Source: Pseudomonas nitroreducens TX1 (lineage in GTDB: Bacteria; Pseudomonadota; Gammaproteobacteria; Pseudomonadales; Pseudomonadaceae). From it: a stretch of 64,000 bases of DNA. A program made the translations under genes and the position numbers. The stretch is taken from NCBI RefSeq assembly GCF_000313755.1, contig NZ_AMZB01000103.1, positions 18,555 to 82,554 on the forward strand, read 5' to 3'. Below, piece by piece: positions 1 to 9,966 of this stretch (positions are counted from its first letter, which is position 1; every line of letters begins with the position of its first letter). The notes below the pieces were generated by a model. It had not been told where the DNA came from. It saw nothing but the letters and a program-made list of their open reading frames with translations, and ran no database searches.

Positions 1-1038
1 CTCGGCGAGCGCCTGCCCCAGGCCAGCCTGTATCGCTTCTGCCAATTGCTGGAGGCGGCGCTTCCAGGCAATCCACCCCTGGGCAGCACGGCGAACCCGG
101 CGGACGACGCTGTGCGCTTCCGCCCGCACCCGGGCATGGGCTTCCCGGCCAGTGAGCTGAAGGCCTTCGAGGTGGACGAAGAGCATCCTTTGCGCCCGGT
201 GACGGTGCGTACGCGCCTGCTCGGGCTCTATGGCGTCGATTCGCCGATGCCCAGCGCCTACCTGGATGACATCGCCCAGCGCCGTGAAGGATACGAGGCG
301 CTGGAGGCCTTCCTCGACATCTTCAACCACCGGGTATTCACCCAGTTCTACCGGATCTGGCGCAAATACTCCTATCCCGCGTCCTTCGAGGCGGGCGGGG
401 CGGACGCCACCTCGCAGTGCCTGCTGGGCCTGATCGGCCTGGGGATTCCCGGCACCGCCGAGCACATCGCCACGCCGGTGTCGCGCTTCCTTGCGTTGCT
501 GGGCGTGATGCGCCTGCCGACGCGCAATGCCGAGGGGATCGTGGCGCTGGTGAAGTTGCTGGCGCCCGCGACCCAGGCGCAGGTAACGCCGCACTGGCCG
601 CGCAAGGTGCCGCTGGCCCGGCCGGCGAGCCTGTCGCGTGACCAACCGGTGCGCTTGGGCCAGGGTACGCCGCTGGGGGCCAGCGGGGCGGATGCCAATA
701 GCCAACTGTTGCTCGTGCTGACCACCGAAAACCTCGATGAGGCTCGCGGCTGGCTACCAGGCGGGCAGCTGCACAGCGACCTGCTGGTGCTGCTGCGGGT
801 CTACCTGGGCTGGCGCTGCACGGCCCGATTGCAGCTGTCGCTGCCGCTTGGCTGCCTGCCGGCGCCCAGCCTGGGCAATCCCGCGGTGCTGCTGGGCATG
901 ACCGCCGTGCCGGGCCTGGACGAGCGCATGCGGCAAAGGGCGGGGCATACCTGCGTCACGGTCAATCTGGGGCGCTATCAGGGACTGAGCGAAAATTCGA
1001 TGAGCAGGGAGATACAAGATGTCGCTTACCGTTTCTAG
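1..1038 (+). CDS. tssG: Type VI secretion baseplate protein TssG (5' partial)
   Basis: The open frame runs in from base 1 with no start codon, and the first residues (LGERLPQASLYRFCQLLE) already look like the early part of TssG, so only a short N-terminal piece is missing. TssG (VasB/ImpH family) is a cytoplasmic baseplate wedge component that works with TssF, TssK and TssE under the contractile sheath. The internal motif around 'NIFNHR'-like residues (FLDIFNHRVFTQFYRIWRKY) and the C-terminal LNLGRYQGL-like end (VTVNLGRYQGLSEN) are typical of the family. The last 20 bases overlap the tssJ start, indicating one operon. The family call is from recognisable motifs and from the order G-J-E; the system subtype cannot be told from this fragment. 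Confidence 0.9.
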   Translation, partial: LGERLPQASLYRFCQLLEAALPGNPPLGSTANPADDAVRFRPHPGMGFPASELKAFEVDEEHPLRPVTVRTRLLGLYGVDSPMPSAYLDDIAQRREGYEALEAFLDIFNHRVFTQFYRIWRKYSYPASFEAGGADATSQCLLGLIGLGIPGTAEHIATPVSRFLALLGVMRLPTRNAEGIVALVKLLAPATQAQVTPHWPRKVPLARPASLSRDQPVRLGQGTPLGASGADANSQLLLVLTTENLDEARGWLPGGQLHSDLLVLLRVYLGWRCTARLQLSLPLGCLPAPSLGNPAVLLGMTAVPGLDERMRQRAGHTCVTVNLGRYQGLSENSMSREIQDVAYRF

Positions 1039-1570
1039 ATCGCTGCTGGTGGTGTCGTTGCTGGCGGGTTTGCTGGGCGGCTGCGGCTTGACGCAGCGAA
1101 CCATGGATGCGGGCAAGTCGGTCGGCCACGCGATCTTCTACAAGCAGGTCAAGGTGCTGCGCCTGGACTTCACCGGACGTCCGGCGCTGAATACGGACAG
1201 GCGGGACATGAACGGGCTGTCGGTGTCGACCCTGGTGCGGGTCTATCAGCTGCGTGACCGCAAGGCGCTGGACAAGGCCAGCTACCAGCAACTGCTGGGA
1301 GAGGGTGACCAGACGCTGGCGGCCGATCTGCTGGACGAGCGGCGGCTGGTGGTAAAGCCGGAGGAGGGGGCGCAGCTGAACGTGCCGATGTTGGAGGACG
1401 CGCAGTACGTTGCCGTGGTGGCGCTGTTCCGTTCACCCGACCTGCAGGACGGCAGCTGGCGCCTGGTACTGGCCCGCGACGAACTGGACCCCGACAAGGC
1501 GCGCGTCATCGAATTGGGCGACAACGTCCTGCACCTGGCGCCGCTGCCGAAGAAGGATTCCTGGTGGTGA
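1019..1570 (+). CDS. tssJ: Type VI secretion outer-membrane lipoprotein TssJ
   Basis: A 183-residue protein with a lipoprotein signal: a hydrophobic stretch ending in LLGGC, where the cysteine near residue 22 would be lipidated. TssJ anchors the TssJLM membrane complex to the inner face of the outer membrane. The mature part contains the conserved beginning of the family (KVLRLDFTGRPALN) and repeated S/T-VRVYQL-type strands (STLVRVYQLRDRKALDKASYQQLL) expected for its transthyretin-like fold. It overlaps tssG by 20 bases and its stop overlaps the GTG start of tssE, so it is probably translationally coupled to both. No tssK, tssL or tssM lies downstream in this window; they must be upstream or elsewhere. 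Confidence 0.92.
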   Translation: MSLTVSRSLLVVSLLAGLLGGCGLTQRTMDAGKSVGHAIFYKQVKVLRLDFTGRPALNTDRRDMNGLSVSTLVRVYQLRDRKALDKASYQQLLGEGDQTLAADLLDERRLVVKPEEGAQLNVPMLEDAQYVAVVALFRSPDLQDGSWRLVLARDELDPDKARVIELGDNVLHLAPLPKKDSWW

Positions 1571-2004
1571 GCGAGCAGAATCCGTCACTTTATGAACTGC
1601 TGTTGCAGAACTTCAGCGGTGAACTCGACCTGCACCAGGTGCACGAGGAGGACCAGCCGATGCTGTCGGTGCTGGACAACCTGCAGCGTATCCTCAACTG
1701 CCGGGCCGGCACCCTCAGCCACTTGCCCGACTACGGCCTGCCGGACATGAGCCAGATCCTGCATGGCATGCCGGGCAGCGCCCATGGGCTAATGGCGACC
1801 ATGAGCACCATGCTGCTCAAGTACGAGCCGCGTCTGGCCTCGGTGCAGATCGTGCTCCTGCCGCAGGTCCTGCCGGGGCACCTGGAGTACAGCCTCGAGG
1901 TGGAGTTGCTCGATGGGGCCCGCGCCACCTTCGGTACCACGCTCGAGCCGCAAGGCAAGGTGCTGGTGCGCCATCTGAAACAGCGCGACATTCTGGCGCG
2001 CTGA
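1564..2004 (+). CDS. tssE: Type VI secretion baseplate protein TssE (gp25-like)
   Basis: A 146-residue protein of the T4 gp25/lysozyme-like baseplate family. It shows the family's features: an early SVLDNLQRILNCRAG segment, then the conserved LPDYGLPDM motif and IRxxIxxYEPRL-like LKYEPRL. TssE joins sheath to baseplate in the cytoplasm. The start is GTG, at 1564 or the next codon 1567; both lie inside the last codons of tssJ, so translation is probably coupled. The stop TGA overlaps the ATG of the next gene by one base. Length matches the family. Confidence 0.93.
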   Translation: MVSEQNPSLYELLLQNFSGELDLHQVHEEDQPMLSVLDNLQRILNCRAGTLSHLPDYGLPDMSQILHGMPGSAHGLMATMSTMLLKYEPRLASVQIVLLPQVLPGHLEYSLEVELLDGARATFGTTLEPQGKVLVRHLKQRDILAR

Positions 2005-3290
2005 TGGCAGGGGAGCGTGACGAAGGGATGAGTGTGATCGAGGAAAAGCTGCGCCTGGGCGGCGATCCGCAAGGGAGCGAGCCGTCTGCGGCGCTGGGAA
2101 GGGAACTGGCGAAACTCAGCCACCCGGCGCGACCGGATATGGACTGGGCGCGTGTGGAGCGGCTGTGTCTGGCGCAGTTCCGCGAGCACGGAATGGAGCT
2201 GCAAGCGGTCGCGGCCTTTGTCCTGGCGCGAGCGCAGTTGCGTGGCCCGGCAGGGCTGGACGACGGACTGGAGTTGCTCGAACGCCTGCTCCAGCGTGAC
2301 TGGGAGCGTCTCTGGCCGCCGGCCTATTCGGTTCGCCTGGAGATTCTTGGCTGGTTGTTGGCCGAGTTGCGGCCCTGGTTGCGTGGCTTGCAGTTCTCGG
2401 CGGAGGACCTGCCCGAGCTATTGCGGCTGGACGATCAGCTCAAGCGGCTGGAGCAATTGCTGGGACGCCACGAAGCTGAGCCCTTGCCTCCATTGCCGGC
2501 GTTGCGCGGTCAGCTGCTGGGCCTGCTCCGACGCCTGGCCCCGGATGCTGCAACTGCCGAAGCCGTGGTTGCGCCGAGAGCTGCGGCAGACGAGGTAACC
2601 ACAGCGGTTGCGCCGAACCCTGTTGCCGTCTCGCCGACCCGCCGCCGAACCCCGCGCAAGCCACGCAGCGAGGCGCCTGCCGTGGTTGTGCTGAATCTGG
2701 ACAGCGCACAGCCGTCGGTCGAGCCACCGCCAGCCCGCAAGCGTCGGCCATTCTGGACCTGGCTGCTTCTGCTGGGCGCGTTGGTTGCCTTGACCGGCCT
2801 GTTCATTGGGGTCCACAGCCATTGGCAAGGGGTGAAAGGACTGGGCGATCCATCTCAGCTGGCGGCATCGAGTCCGATGGCCGGGCCCTCCTCGGAAGAA
2901 CGCGTGCGTTCTGCTGCCGTCGCGCCGATCCGCCTGGACGGCCAGTTGCTGTTCGCGCCCGGCAAGGCTGAACTCAAGCCGGACTCGACCAAGGTGCTGG
3001 TGAACAGCCTGATCAACATCAAGGCGCAACCCGGCTGGTTGATCGTCATCACCGGTCACAGCGATTCCACCGGCGATCCCCAGCGCAACCTGGAGCTGTC
3101 GCGCAATCGCGCGGCGGCCGTGCGCGACTGGATGCAGCGCATGGGCGATATTCCCGATGATTGCTTCGTCGTTCGGGGCGCAGGGGCCAGCGAGCCGGTT
3201 GCTGCCGAGGATAGCGAGGAGGGCCGCAATGCCAATCGACGCGTGGAGATCACCCTGACGCCGGAAGGCGGTGCTTGCGAGAAGCGCTAG
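2004..3290 (+). CDS. TssA-like (ImpA_N) protein fused to an OmpA peptidoglycan-binding domain
   Basis: This 428-residue protein has three visible parts. Residues about 30-180 resemble the ImpA N-terminal domain of TssA proteins, with the typical (D/E)W..V..LC..... and WPP.YS...RLE.L.WL pattern. A low-complexity basic/proline linker follows, then one membrane helix at about 250-272 (FWTWLLLLGALVALTGLFIG). Residues about 305-420 are an OmpA/MotB domain with the family motifs ITGHSDSTG and NRRVEI. TssA proteins cap the growing tail tube or sheath; the OmpA part would bind peptidoglycan and the single helix would place the ImpA part in the cytoplasm. It may tether the tail apparatus to the envelope, an inference from architecture. 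The start overlaps the tssE stop; a second ATG lies at 2028. It is the last gene of the cluster here. Confidence 0.82.
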   Translation: MAGERDEGMSVIEEKLRLGGDPQGSEPSAALGRELAKLSHPARPDMDWARVERLCLAQFREHGMELQAVAAFVLARAQLRGPAGLDDGLELLERLLQRDWERLWPPAYSVRLEILGWLLAELRPWLRGLQFSAEDLPELLRLDDQLKRLEQLLGRHEAEPLPPLPALRGQLLGLLRRLAPDAATAEAVVAPRAAADEVTTAVAPNPVAVSPTRRRTPRKPRSEAPAVVVLNLDSAQPSVEPPPARKRRPFWTWLLLLGALVALTGLFIGVHSHWQGVKGLGDPSQLAASSPMAGPSSEERVRSAAVAPIRLDGQLLFAPGKAELKPDSTKVLVNSLINIKAQPGWLIVITGHSDSTGDPQRNLELSRNRAAAVRDWMQRMGDIPDDCFVVRGAGASEPVAAEDSEEGRNANRRVEITLTPEGGACEKR

Positions 3291-3312
3291 AGGCGGGGCG
3301 GTGCGGTGCCAT

Positions 3313-3346
3313 CTTCTCCTCGCCAGCGGCCGCCGGCGAGGAGAAG
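3313..3346. terminator. Stem-loop between convergent genes
   Basis: A perfect 12-bp inverted repeat (CTTCTCCTCGCC and its complement) with a 10-base loop sits between the convergent T6SS unit and the gamma-glutamyltransferase gene. There is no run of T on either side, so if it ends transcription it is not a classical intrinsic terminator. The position between converging genes is the main support. Confidence 0.45.
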
Positions 3347-3353
3347 CAAGGCG

Positions 3354-4970
3354 TCAGCACACTGCGATATGCGAATCCGCGCGCGGCTCGGTGCCACCGC
3401 AGAGCACGCCGGTCTGCGGGTCGCGGACGATGATCTGGCCGCGCCCGTAGTCGGTCAGGTCGCAGGCGATCTCGACCTCGTGGCCGCGTCGCGCCAGGCC
3501 GAAGGCGAGATCGCGGTTGGCGTGCTGCTCGATGCCGACCTTCATGCCGCCCAGCCACTGCCAGCGCGGGGCGTCCAGCGCGGCCTGCGGGTTGAGGCCG
3601 AAGTCGACCAGGTTCATCACCATCTGCACGTGGCCCTGGGGCTGCATGTAGCCGCCCATCACGCCGAACGGGCCGACGGCCACGCCATCCTTGCTGAGGA
3701 AGCCGGGGATGATGGTGTGGAAGGTTTTCTTGCCCGGCGCCAGGGCGTTGGAATGCGCCGGATCGAGGCTGAATTCCGAGCCACGGTTCTGCAGGCCGAT
3801 GCCGCTGTCGGGCAGCACCACGCCAGAGCCGAAGCCGTGGTAGGCGCTCTGGATGAACGAGACCATGTTGCCTTCGCCATCAGCGGTGGCGATGTACACG
3901 GTGCCGCTGGAGTGCGGGTCGCCGTGTTTCGGCTCGGCGGCCCGTTCGCCAATCTCGGCGCGGCGGCGCGCGGCGTAGTCGTCGGACAGCAGCGCTGCGG
4001 TGCTGACGCGCATGTGTTCGGCGTCGGTGATGTAGTGCAGGCCGTCCGCATAGGCCTTCTTCATCGCTTCGAGCTGGCGGTGCCAGGTGAGCTGGCTGTC
4101 GCGCTGGTCGAAGTCGTAGCCCTGGAGGATGTTCAGGGTCATCAGGGCGATCAGGCCCTGGCCGGCCGGCGGGATTTCCCAGACGTCATAGCCACGGTAG
4201 TGGGTCTTGATCGGCTCGACCCATTTGGGCTTGTAGCCGGCCAGGTCCGCGGCGCTCAGCTCGCCACCGGTGCTGGCGGAGTGGGCGGCCAGGCGCTGGG
4301 CGAGGGCGCCACGGTAGAAGCTTTCGCACTTCGTCTCGGCCAGCTCGGCGAGGGTTTTCGCCTGCGCCGGGTTGCGGAACAGCTGGCCGGCGCAGGGGGC
4401 TTGGCCGTCGACGGTGAAGGTATCGAACCAGGCTTCCAGGGCCGGCACGGCGGCGCGGCTTTGCTGGTATTCCTGGCGGGCGATTTCCCACTGGTGGGCA
4501 ACTACCGGGGAGACCGGGAAACCGTCGCGGGCCAGGGCGATGGCCGGTTGCAGCAGGTCGGCGAAGGGCAGTTTGCCGAAGCGCGCGGACAACTCGGCCC
4601 AGGCCGAGGGAATGCCCGGCACGGTGACCGGCAGCCAGCCGTGCACGGGCATCTTGTCGTGCCCGGCGTCTTTCACCTTGTCGATGGAGATGGAGGCGGG
4701 TGCGTGGCCGCTGGCGTCCAGGCCGTGCAACTGGTCCTTGACCCAGACCAGGGCGAAGGCGTCGCCGCCGATGGCGCAGCCGGTGGGTTCGACCACCGTC
4801 AGCGCGGCGGCGGTGGCGATGGCGGCGTCGATGGCGTTGCCGCCGGCCCGCAGCATGGCGATGCCGGCCTCGGCAGCCAGGGGCTGCGAGGCGGCGACCA
4901 TGCCGTTGCGGGCGAACACGCTCTGGCGCTGGGAGGCGTAGGGGTACTCGTGGGCAGAGAAGCTCAGCAT
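3354..4970 (-). CDS. Gamma-glutamyltransferase family protein
   Basis: A 538-residue Ntn-hydrolase of the gamma-glutamyltransferase/cephalosporin acylase family. The N-terminal region carries G(M)VAASQPLAAEAGIAMLRAGGNAIDAAIATAAAL, the usual family opening, and the autoprocessing site is most likely Thr357 in HSSGTVYIATADGEGNMVS, where cleavage would create the small subunit. Further family motifs are GSEFSLDP, FHTIIPGFL and MGGYMQPQGHVQ. No signal peptide is visible, so it is predicted to be cytoplasmic, unlike the periplasmic Ggt of E. coli. It is the last gene of a minus-strand unit with two binding proteins and an ABC transporter, 17 bp after the polyamine-type binding protein. The likely job is hydrolysis of an imported gamma-glutamyl compound; the exact substrate is not known. 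Confidence 0.88.
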   Translation of the reverse strand: MLSFSAHEYPYASQRQSVFARNGMVAASQPLAAEAGIAMLRAGGNAIDAAIATAAALTVVEPTGCAIGGDAFALVWVKDQLHGLDASGHAPASISIDKVKDAGHDKMPVHGWLPVTVPGIPSAWAELSARFGKLPFADLLQPAIALARDGFPVSPVVAHQWEIARQEYQQSRAAVPALEAWFDTFTVDGQAPCAGQLFRNPAQAKTLAELAETKCESFYRGALAQRLAAHSASTGGELSAADLAGYKPKWVEPIKTHYRGYDVWEIPPAGQGLIALMTLNILQGYDFDQRDSQLTWHRQLEAMKKAYADGLHYITDAEHMRVSTAALLSDDYAARRRAEIGERAAEPKHGDPHSSGTVYIATADGEGNMVSFIQSAYHGFGSGVVLPDSGIGLQNRGSEFSLDPAHSNALAPGKKTFHTIIPGFLSKDGVAVGPFGVMGGYMQPQGHVQMVMNLVDFGLNPQAALDAPRWQWLGGMKVGIEQHANRDLAFGLARRGHEVEIACDLTDYGRGQIIVRDPQTGVLCGGTEPRADSHIAVC

Positions 4971-4987
4971 GGAAAACTCTCTTCGGT

Positions 4988-6091
<1,104 letters not shown>

Positions 6092-6097
6092 TTATCT

Positions 6098-6877
6098 TCA
6101 GAGAACGCGGCTGAGGAATTCCCGCGTGCGCGGGTGGTGCGGATTGCCGAAGACCTGCGCGGGCGGGCCTTCCTCGATGAGTTCGCCCTGATGCAGCACC
6201 ACCACGCGGTCGGCCACTTCGCGGGCGAAGCCCATCTCGTGGGTGACCACCACCATGGTCATGCCTTCGTCGGCCAGCTCCTTCATCACCTGCAGCACTT
6301 CGCCCACGGTTTCCGGGTCCAGCGCGCTGGTGGGTTCGTCGAAGAGCATGGCCTGGGGCTTCATCGCCAGGGCGCGGGCAATGGCCACGCGCTGCTGCTG
6401 GCCGCCGGAGAGCTGGCCGGGGTAGTGCTCGGCCTTGTCCGACAGGCGAACGCGGGCGAGCAGGCGACGAGCCTGGTCCAGGGCTTCGCCCTTGGGCACA
6501 CCGAGCACCTGTGTGGGCGCTTCGATGATGTTCTCCAGTACGGTCATGTGCGGGAACAGGTTGAAGCGCTGGAACACCATGCCGATGTCGCGGCGGCGAC
6601 GGGCGATGTTGCTTTCCGAATCGCGCACCAGCTTGCCGTCCGGGCGTTCGCGGTAGCCCATCAGCTCGCCGTTGACGCGGATGCTGCCGCCCTGGATGTC
6701 TTCCAGGTGGTTCATGCAGCGGATGAAGGTGGTCTTGCCCGAGCCGGAGGAGCCGATCAGCACCACCACTTCGCCACGACGTACTTCCAGGGAAACGCCC
6801 TTGAGGATTTCCAGCTCGCCGAAGGCCTTGTGAACGTCGCGGGCCTGGATCACCACGTCTTTCATGTCCGGGATCAT
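6098..6877 (-). CDS. Amino-acid-type ABC transporter ATP-binding protein
   Basis: A 259-residue ATPase of the GlnQ/HisP class. Walker A is GSSGSGKTT, the signature is [15 protein letters not shown] and Walker B is [20 protein letters not shown], followed by the H-loop [17 protein letters not shown]. The ATG at 6877 comes one base after the permease stop and has a G-rich ribosome site; a second ATG at 6865 is possible. It powers uptake of a polar amino acid or related compound with the permease and binding protein just upstream in the same unit. Confidence 0.93.
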   Translation of the reverse strand: MIPDMKDVVIQARDVHKAFGELEILKGVSLEVRRGEVVVLIGSSGSGKTTFIRCMNHLEDIQGGSIRVNGELMGYRERPDGKLVRDSESNIARRRRDIGMVFQRFNLFPHMTVLENIIEAPTQVLGVPKGEALDQARRLLARVRLSDKAEHYPGQLSGGQQQRVAIARALAMKPQAMLFDEPTSALDPETVGEVLQVMKELADEGMTMVVVTHEMGFAREVADRVVVLHQGELIEEGPPAQVFGNPHHPRTREFLSRVL

Positions 6878-6878
6878 C

Positions 6879-7646
6879 TCAACGCCCCCTCAGCAGTTTC
6901 ATGGCCTGCCGGCCGAACATCCGGTTCGGTGCCGCGGCCTGGCCGTCGGATTTGCCGAAGCGCGCTTCCAGCCAGCGCTGGAAGAAGCCCCACAGGGTGG
7001 TCAGGGCGAGGAAGTAGATCGCCACGACCAGGTACAGCTCGAACACGCGGAAGGTCGCCGAGGTGACCATCTGGGTGCTCAGCAGCAGTTCCTGCACGCC
7101 GATCACGCTGACCAGGGTGGTGTTCTTGAGCATCACGTTGAACTCGTTGCCCAGCGGCGGAACGATCACCCGGAAGGCCTGGGGCAGCACGATGCGGCGC
7201 ATCAGCCTGGGGAAGGTCATGCCGAGGGATTTGCCGGCCTCGTACTGGCCCTTGTCCACCGCGCCGATGCCGGCGCGGATGATCTCGGCCATGTACGCGC
7301 CTTCGTTGAGCCCCAGGGCGATGATCGCCGCCTGGATATTGCCGGGCAGGATGAACAGCCCGAGGTCCAGGTCCTCGAAGCGGAAGATGCCGCCGGCGGC
7401 CAGGGCGGTGTAGAGGAAGACGATCTGCACCAGCAACGGTGTGCCGCGCATCAGCCACACGTAGAAGCGCACCGGGTATTGCAACAGCGGATTGCTCGAC
7501 AGGCGCATCAGCGCCGCCAGCAGCCCGAGCACGCAACCCAGGAGCATGGCGCTGACGGCGATCACGCAGGTCAGCCACAGGCCGTAGAGGTAGATGTCGC
7601 TCGGCCGCAGCAGGTACTGCCAGAACACGTCCCAACTGAAGTTCAT
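6879..7646 (-). CDS. Amino-acid-type ABC transporter permease
   Basis: A 255-residue inner-membrane permease of the HisM/GlnP family with about five hydrophobic segments. The EAA loop that docks the ATPase is clear: [34 protein letters not shown] around residues 130-165. It is the only permease gene in the unit, so the transporter is predicted to use a homodimer. It starts 11 bp after the binding-protein gene and its stop is one base before the ATPase start. Confidence 0.92.
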   Translation of the reverse strand: MNFSWDVFWQYLLRPSDIYLYGLWLTCVIAVSAMLLGCVLGLLAALMRLSSNPLLQYPVRFYVWLMRGTPLLVQIVFLYTALAAGGIFRFEDLDLGLFILPGNIQAAIIALGLNEGAYMAEIIRAGIGAVDKGQYEAGKSLGMTFPRLMRRIVLPQAFRVIVPPLGNEFNVMLKNTTLVSVIGVQELLLSTQMVTSATFRVFELYLVVAIYFLALTTLWGFFQRWLEARFGKSDGQAAAPNRMFGRQAMKLLRGR

Positions 7647-7657
7647 GGCTCGTTACC

Positions 7658-8464
7658 TCAGTCCAGTTTGTCGCCTTCGATATGCCACTTGGCCAGGAGG
7701 GCGGCGTAGCTGCCGTCGGCCTGCATGTCCTTGATGATCTGGGTGACGGCTTCGCTCAGCTGCTTGTCTTCCTTGCGGATGCCCAGGCCGGTGAGAATGC
7801 GCGCGAAGGCCGGCACGCCGATCTCGAACAGGTCCGGCGCCATGCTCTGGTAGTAACCGGCGGTTTCCACGGTGGTGCCGTAGGCGTCGGTCTGGCGGAT
7901 GCGCAGGGACTGGAAGGCGTCGGTGTCGGTGTTGTAGACCACCACCTTCATCGGTGGCTTGCCGGCCTTGGCCAGCTTTTCGTTGTGGGCGTCGAGCAGA
8001 GTGCGAATGGTGGAGCCGTTGAGCACCGCGACTTTCTTGCCGGAGAGGTCGTCCAGGCTGCGGATACCCTCGGGGTTACCCTTGGCGACCACCACGGCCT
8101 GGCTGGAATACATGTAGTTGACCATGTCGATCACTTCGCGCCGTTCGGGCTTGTCGAACAACTGGTCCACCAGCATGTCGCATTGGCCGGCGAGCAGCGC
8201 CGGGATCAGTCCGGAGAAGGGCGTGATGCGCCAGTCGATCTTCTTGTCGCCCAGGCGCTTGGCGATGGCTTCGCCCAGGTCGATGGTGACCCCGGTGAGC
8301 TTCTGGTTGGCGTCATAGAAGCCCATGGGCGGGGAGTCCATGCCGCCGCAGAAGGTCACTTTCTGGACGCTCTGCAAGCGGTCGGGAATCTTCACTTCGG
8401 CGTGCGCCAGCGGGGCGGCCAGGCAAAGGGCGAGAAGGCACTGCGGGATCCTGCGTTCGAACAT
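7658..8464 (-). CDS. Amino-acid-type ABC transporter binding protein (family 3)
   Basis: A 268-residue periplasmic binding protein. The frame stays open 14 codons upstream, but the ATG at 8464 has a GGAG ribosome site six bases before it and is followed directly by a signal peptide (MFERRIPQCLLALCLAAPLAHA), so 8464 is preferred. The mature protein has the family 3 layout: VTFCGGMDSPPMGFYDANQKLTGVTIDLGEAIAKRLG, then GLIPALLAGQCDMLVDQL and LSGKKVAVLNGSTIRTLL. It feeds the permease and ATPase downstream. The ligand cannot be read from sequence; the gamma-glutamyltransferase at the end of the unit suggests a glutamyl or glutamine-like compound. Confidence 0.9.
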   Translation of the reverse strand: MFERRIPQCLLALCLAAPLAHAEVKIPDRLQSVQKVTFCGGMDSPPMGFYDANQKLTGVTIDLGEAIAKRLGDKKIDWRITPFSGLIPALLAGQCDMLVDQLFDKPERREVIDMVNYMYSSQAVVVAKGNPEGIRSLDDLSGKKVAVLNGSTIRTLLDAHNEKLAKAGKPPMKVVVYNTDTDAFQSLRIRQTDAYGTTVETAGYYQSMAPDLFEIGVPAFARILTGLGIRKEDKQLSEAVTQIIKDMQADGSYAALLAKWHIEGDKLD

Positions 8465-8547
8465 GTTGCTCTCCGGGGTGGGTTGCCAGGGGCAGTTCAG
8501 GGACACAGAAGTACGGGTCTAGGCGCCCGTTGCTTCGATTCTTTCTC

Positions 8548-9213
8548 TCAGGAGGACTGCGCCTCGAGGAATTTCGCAAGGGACGGGATAGTCCCCTCGA
8601 TGTGGTCGCAGATCACCCGCTCGGCTTCGCGGGCATCACCCGAGCGCAGGGCGTCGAGGATCACCGCGTGTTCCTCGCGGGCGCTCATGGGCTTGTCGAC
8701 GTGCTGCAGCCACAGGCGCATGTGCGGCTCGATCACGGAATAGAGTGCGGTGATCTGCCGTTGCAGGCGCGGACGACCGGAAAGGCTGCAGAGGTATTCG
8801 TGGAAGGCGCGGTGGCGGCTGACCCACCCGGCGCTGTCGTCGCGGTAGTCGTCCATTTCGTCGAGCATGCGTTCGAGGCGGGACAGGTCGCGGTCGGTGA
8901 GTTGTGGCACGGCGAGGCGGATGGCGAGGCCTTCGAGGGCGCTGCGCATCTCGAAGACTTCGCGCATTTCCTCGATGTTCAGGCCGCTGACGATGGCACC
9001 GCGGTTGGGGCGCAGGGTCACCAGGCCCTCGGCGTCCAGGCGCTTGAAGGCACCACGCACGGGCATGCGGCTCATGCCGATGTCGCTGGCGATGTCTTCG
9101 GCCACCAGCCGGTCGCCGGTCTTGTAGCGGCCGGTGCAGATGGCTTGGAGGAGATAGTCGTAGGCCTCGTCTTCAGCGCTCATCGGCGAGCGGGCAGCGG
9201 GTACCAGGCGCAT
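8548..9213 (-). CDS. GntR/FadR-type (FCD) transcriptional regulator
   Basis: A 221-residue regulator starting at the ATG at 9213, which has GAGGA eight bases upstream; the frame extends further but without a ribosome site. Residues about 15-75 form a winged helix of the GntR type (MSRMPVRGAFKRLDAEGLVTLRPNRGAIV), and the rest is an all-helical FCD domain with the histidines that bind metal in this family (HRAFHEYL, EPHMRLWL, CDHIEGTI). FCD regulators sense small acids or metal-bound ligands. It is the first gene of the minus-strand unit, 83 bp before the binding-protein gene, so it probably controls that transporter and itself. Palindromes suited as its operator lie just upstream at 9233-9257. 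Confidence 0.9.
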   Translation of the reverse strand: MRLVPAARSPMSAEDEAYDYLLQAICTGRYKTGDRLVAEDIASDIGMSRMPVRGAFKRLDAEGLVTLRPNRGAIVSGLNIEEMREVFEMRSALEGLAIRLAVPQLTDRDLSRLERMLDEMDDYRDDSAGWVSRHRAFHEYLCSLSGRPRLQRQITALYSVIEPHMRLWLQHVDKPMSAREEHAVILDALRSGDAREAERVICDHIEGTIPSLAKFLEAQSS

Positions 9214-9232
9214 GGGGGTTCCTCGTGGATTT

Positions 9233-9257
9233 TTGGATCCAAGTATCCATGCATGCA
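9233..9257. promoter_or_regulatory. Candidate operator of the FCD regulator
   Basis: Three overlapping symmetrical sequences lie 20-44 bp upstream of the regulator start: TTGGATCCAA at 9233-9242, TGGAT-N6-ATCCA at 9234-9249 and TGCATGCA at 9250-9257. FCD regulators usually bind short palindromes that overlap their own promoter. The assignment to this regulator is inferred from position only. Confidence 0.5.
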
Positions 9258-9258
9258 A

Positions 9259-9670
9259 CTAAGCAGATGCCGTGCCAAGCCTGACGAACTGGTGGCGATT
9301 GGCCGAAGTAGAGCGGTGAGTATGGGAAAACGGCGTAGGACTGAGCGTGCGGGAACGGGGCGGAACGGTAACACACGGGGCGATTCGTGCGCGTTGGCGG
9401 TGCGCTTCGGTAACGTTCTGGTGCGTAGGGCGTTGGCTCGCTCCTATATGAAATCCTGCACGGGGGTTTGCCCTCTCCCTGAAGGGAGAGGGGACCGTTC
9501 GGTGCAGGACGAAACCATGGCTTCAGCGGGCAGGATCGGCTCCCTCTCCCTTCAGGGAGAGGGCGGGGGAGAGGGAAAGCTCAGGCACGGATTTTCAGAA
9601 GAAGACAGTTACTCCATCAATGGCTTGTAACAATACGAAGAGGCTTACAGCTCAGTCGGACAGCCGATAG
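9259..9670. repeat. Gene-free stretch with a paired hairpin repeat at 9471-9563
   Basis: No gene is supported here. At 9471-9492 and 9542-9563 stand two 22-bp hairpins of the CCCTCTCCCT type; the first has a GA centre and the second a TC centre. Their linker matches the linker of the larger array at 15185-15710 and of the pair at 38062-38154. This is the single-unit form of the same element. Confidence 0.75.
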
Positions 9671-9683
9671 TTGACTGCAAAGG

Positions 9684-9712
9684 TTGGTGATGCGCGGCGC
9701 TTTCGATAGAAT
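9684..9712 (+). promoter_or_regulatory. Candidate sigma-70 promoter for mqo
   Basis: TTGGTG (9684-9689), a 17-base spacer and TAGAAT (9707-9712) form a reasonable sigma-70 promoter. It lies about 255 bp before the mqo start, which would give a long leader. No other promoter of equal quality was seen closer to the gene. Confidence 0.4.
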
Positions 9713-9966
9713 GCGCAAACGTTTCAGCAGACCATGCATCCCTCCCACAACAAAAGCCAAAGCCGAAGGCTTTGCGTGTCTCTCTGCGCAGGACGTCCCT
9801 CATTCCATCAAGCAGGCCTCAGAGTCGGCGGAGGAGGGAACTGAGTCCCGACTCATCCTCGTCATCTGTCGCCTTGCCCATCGTTCGCGCTCTGTGCGCG
9901 GGGCCGGCCTTCACGCTGAATGACGCTGGTGAGGAAGGCCAAGCCCTAACGACGAGAAACCTTTCG

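Noticed and set aside
9772..9966. Upstream extension of mqo
   Set aside because: The extra 65 codons are not protein-like and would place the leader peptide inside the chain; the ATG at 9967 fits the family.
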